Positions 62,898-64,000 of a stretch of 64,000 nucleotides of DNA are shown in pieces. How positions within the stretch are numbered: the first letter of the stretch is position 1; the number at the start of each line of letters is the position of its first letter. The translations under genes and the position numbers were made by a program. Source of the stretch: Streptomyces sp. P3 (lineage in GTDB: Bacteria > Actinomycetota > Actinomycetes > Streptomycetales > Streptomycetaceae); contig NZ_CP028369.1 of NCBI RefSeq assembly GCF_003032475.1, positions 7,254,001 to 7,318,000 of the forward strand, given 5' to 3'. The notes beneath the pieces were generated by a model. The model did no database searches. It saw only the letters and a list, made by a program, of their open reading frames with translations, and was not told the origin of the DNA.

Positions 62898-64000
62898 TCA
62901 CCGGGTTTTGCCCGATGTCTCCTCCCCGCTGCGGCCGCGGCCTGGCGCGGAAGTCTGGGGTGCCGTCCTGTGCGTTGGGGGCTGGACCCCAGCGGTGCCG
63001 CTCTCGGACAGGGGCGAGGCGTCGGCGGGCAGATCGGCCGTCCGCCGCATCCGCCACACCAGCACGTCGCTCACCGACTCCGCGGTGTCGAGTTCACGAC
63101 GCCCGACCGCGGCGGACAGAAGAGCGGCCGGATCGTGGCCGGCGGCTTCGGCTTCCGCGATGGTCGCGGCCAGGGCGTACCAGCCGGGCTCGGCGAGGAT
63201 CCGCTCGGCGAGCCCCGGCAGCGCTTCGCGCAGCAGCACGGTCTGCCGCTGGAGCACCGGCCGGCTCAGACGTCGGCCTCGCTGGTAGAGCACGCCGAGC
63301 GGCTGAGCGGCGGCGGCCCGGTAGGCGGTGCGCAGGTGCCCGGCCGCCTGGGCGGCGGCTTCGGCCTGCTGGGCATGGCCCTTTCTCGCGTGCCAGTGGG
63401 CGGCGGCGGTGATGAGGAAGAACAGCATGTCGATCGCCATCGCGGTGGTGGCACCGTCCTCACCGCGGCCGAGGGCGGGCCCGCCGTGGACGAGGTCGCG
63501 GGCGGCCTGCCGCAGCGCGCGGTCGTGTCCGCGTACGGCGCGCACGTGGGAGCGGGAGGCCCGCTCGAACGCTGTTGCGGAGTCTCGCAGTTCGCGGCGG
63601 GTGTGTGCGGCGGAGGTCTTCGCGAGCGCGTCCAGGACCTCGCCGGCGGCGGCGATGTGGGCGGCGGCGACCGCGTCGTCGCCGTGCTCGACGATGAGCA
63701 CGGCCTGCCACGCAGCCGATGCCGTCCCGCGGCGGGCGGAGGCCGGGGCGCCAGGCCCCGTACGGACCGTGTCCTCCTTCCATGACGTTGGCTCGGTCCC
63801 GGTGTCGCCGGACCAGCGCTCCCGGATGCGGGGCAGCGACAGGTCGGGGGCCAGGCGCGCGCCGGGGTAGAACACCGGCTCGCCGTCCTTGTTCAGGTCG
63901 TCGGGCAGAGCGACCTTGTATCCGAGGAGGTCTCCGGAGGGCGCGGCGCGCTTACGGATCAGGACGCCGGCAGCGGCGAGCCGGTCGAAGAACTCCTTGT
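62898..64000 (-). CDS. Mobilization-type protein, C-terminal part (runs off edge)
   Basis: At least 366 residues continue past 64000. The edge portion reads KEFFDRLAAAGVLIRKRAAP, SGDLLGYKVALPDDLNKDGE, PVFYPGARLAPDLSLPRIRE, a block I associate with actinobacterial relaxase/mobilization proteins. A long helical C-terminus follows (VLIVEHGDDAVAAAHIAAAG, AIDMLFFLITAAAHWHARKG, LSRPVLQRQTVLLREALPGL). The relaxase catalytic His/Tyr part, if present, lies outside the window. It suggests a transfer region to the right. Confidence 0.65.
   Translation of the reverse strand, partial: KEFFDRLAAAGVLIRKRAAPSGDLLGYKVALPDDLNKDGEPVFYPGARLAPDLSLPRIRERWSGDTGTEPTSWKEDTVRTGPGAPASARRGTASAAWQAVLIVEHGDDAVAAAHIAAAGEVLDALAKTSAAHTRRELRDSATAFERASRSHVRAVRGHDRALRQAARDLVHGGPALGRGEDGATTAMAIDMLFFLITAAAHWHARKGHAQQAEAAAQAAGHLRTAYRAAAAQPLGVLYQRGRRLSRPVLQRQTVLLREALPGLAERILAEPGWYALAATIAEAEAAGHDPAALLSAAVGRRELDTAESVSDVLVWRMRRTADLPADASPLSESGTAGVQPPTHRTAPQTSAPGRGRSGEETSGKTR

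Overview
The window is actinobacterial and almost certainly Streptomyces. GC is very high, third codon positions are G/C, starts are often GTG, TTG and apparently CTG, and genes are chained by ATGA/GTGA/TTGA overlaps. Protein families are typical of Streptomyces accessory DNA: DUF317, DUF4913, SCO6880-type secretion protein, LAxTG sortase substrate, DUF6262. No ribosomal, tRNA or core metabolic genes were seen. This is accessory DNA from a large plasmid, integrative conjugative element or chromosome-arm island.

Region A (1-16.2 kb, minus strand) is one long operon running leftwards. It starts with a wall hydrolase (lytic-transglycosylase-like plus NlpC/P60), then a secreted SH3-like protein, a DUF6112 membrane protein, a TcpC/VirB8-like protein, a TrbL/VirB6-like polytopic protein, an SCO6880-family protein and a VirB4-like ATPase. 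This is a type IV secretion/conjugation apparatus. It continues into accessory genes: several related helical-bundle proteins, a tRNA-guanine-transglycosylase-fold protein, a lipoprotein and a GT2 glycosyltransferase. Several appear to start at CTG, and two whole genes (12-464 and 7379-7624) are visible only if CTG is accepted.

Region B (16.6-31.5 kb, plus strand) is the divergent operon. The two operons are separated by a 113-bp nested palindrome. It encodes an orphan beta-class DNA methyltransferase, a DUF4913 protein, a RelE-fold protein, a set of small helical proteins, a secreted SH3 protein, and a regulatory/metabolic cassette (tandem-HxlR regulator, second winged-helix protein, two MFS exporters, ATP-grasp ligase, HAD protein). 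Two DUF317 proteins and a cell-wall-anchored SpaA-like protein follow, and a strong terminator ends it. A and B together look like the transfer and cargo/maintenance halves of one element.

Region C (31.7-38.3 kb) is a Tn554-like unit: three overlapping tyrosine-recombinase genes plus a DUF6262/TnpC-like gene, with gene fragments and an imperfect direct repeat at its right side.

Region D (38.4-55 kb) mixes intact small genes (uracil-DNA glycosylase-like, GIY-YIG, GFA, HEPN-like, PD-(D/E)XK-like, aminoglycoside phosphotransferase-like, PPC domain, GNAT) with wreckage of integrase, HNH, Tn3 transposase, DnaE2, UvrD and UDP-glucose dehydrogenase genes.

Region E (55.1-58.8 kb) is a block of four minus-strand genes (RmlD-like reductase, methyltransferase, DUF4406, DUF3800) bounded by 48-bp near-perfect inverted repeats. 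Region F (58.9-64 kb) holds a second DUF317 operon, small secreted or Zn-binding proteins, and the C-terminal part of a mobilization-type protein running off the right edge. No relaxase, VirD4 coupling protein, replication origin or CRISPR array was recognised in the window.
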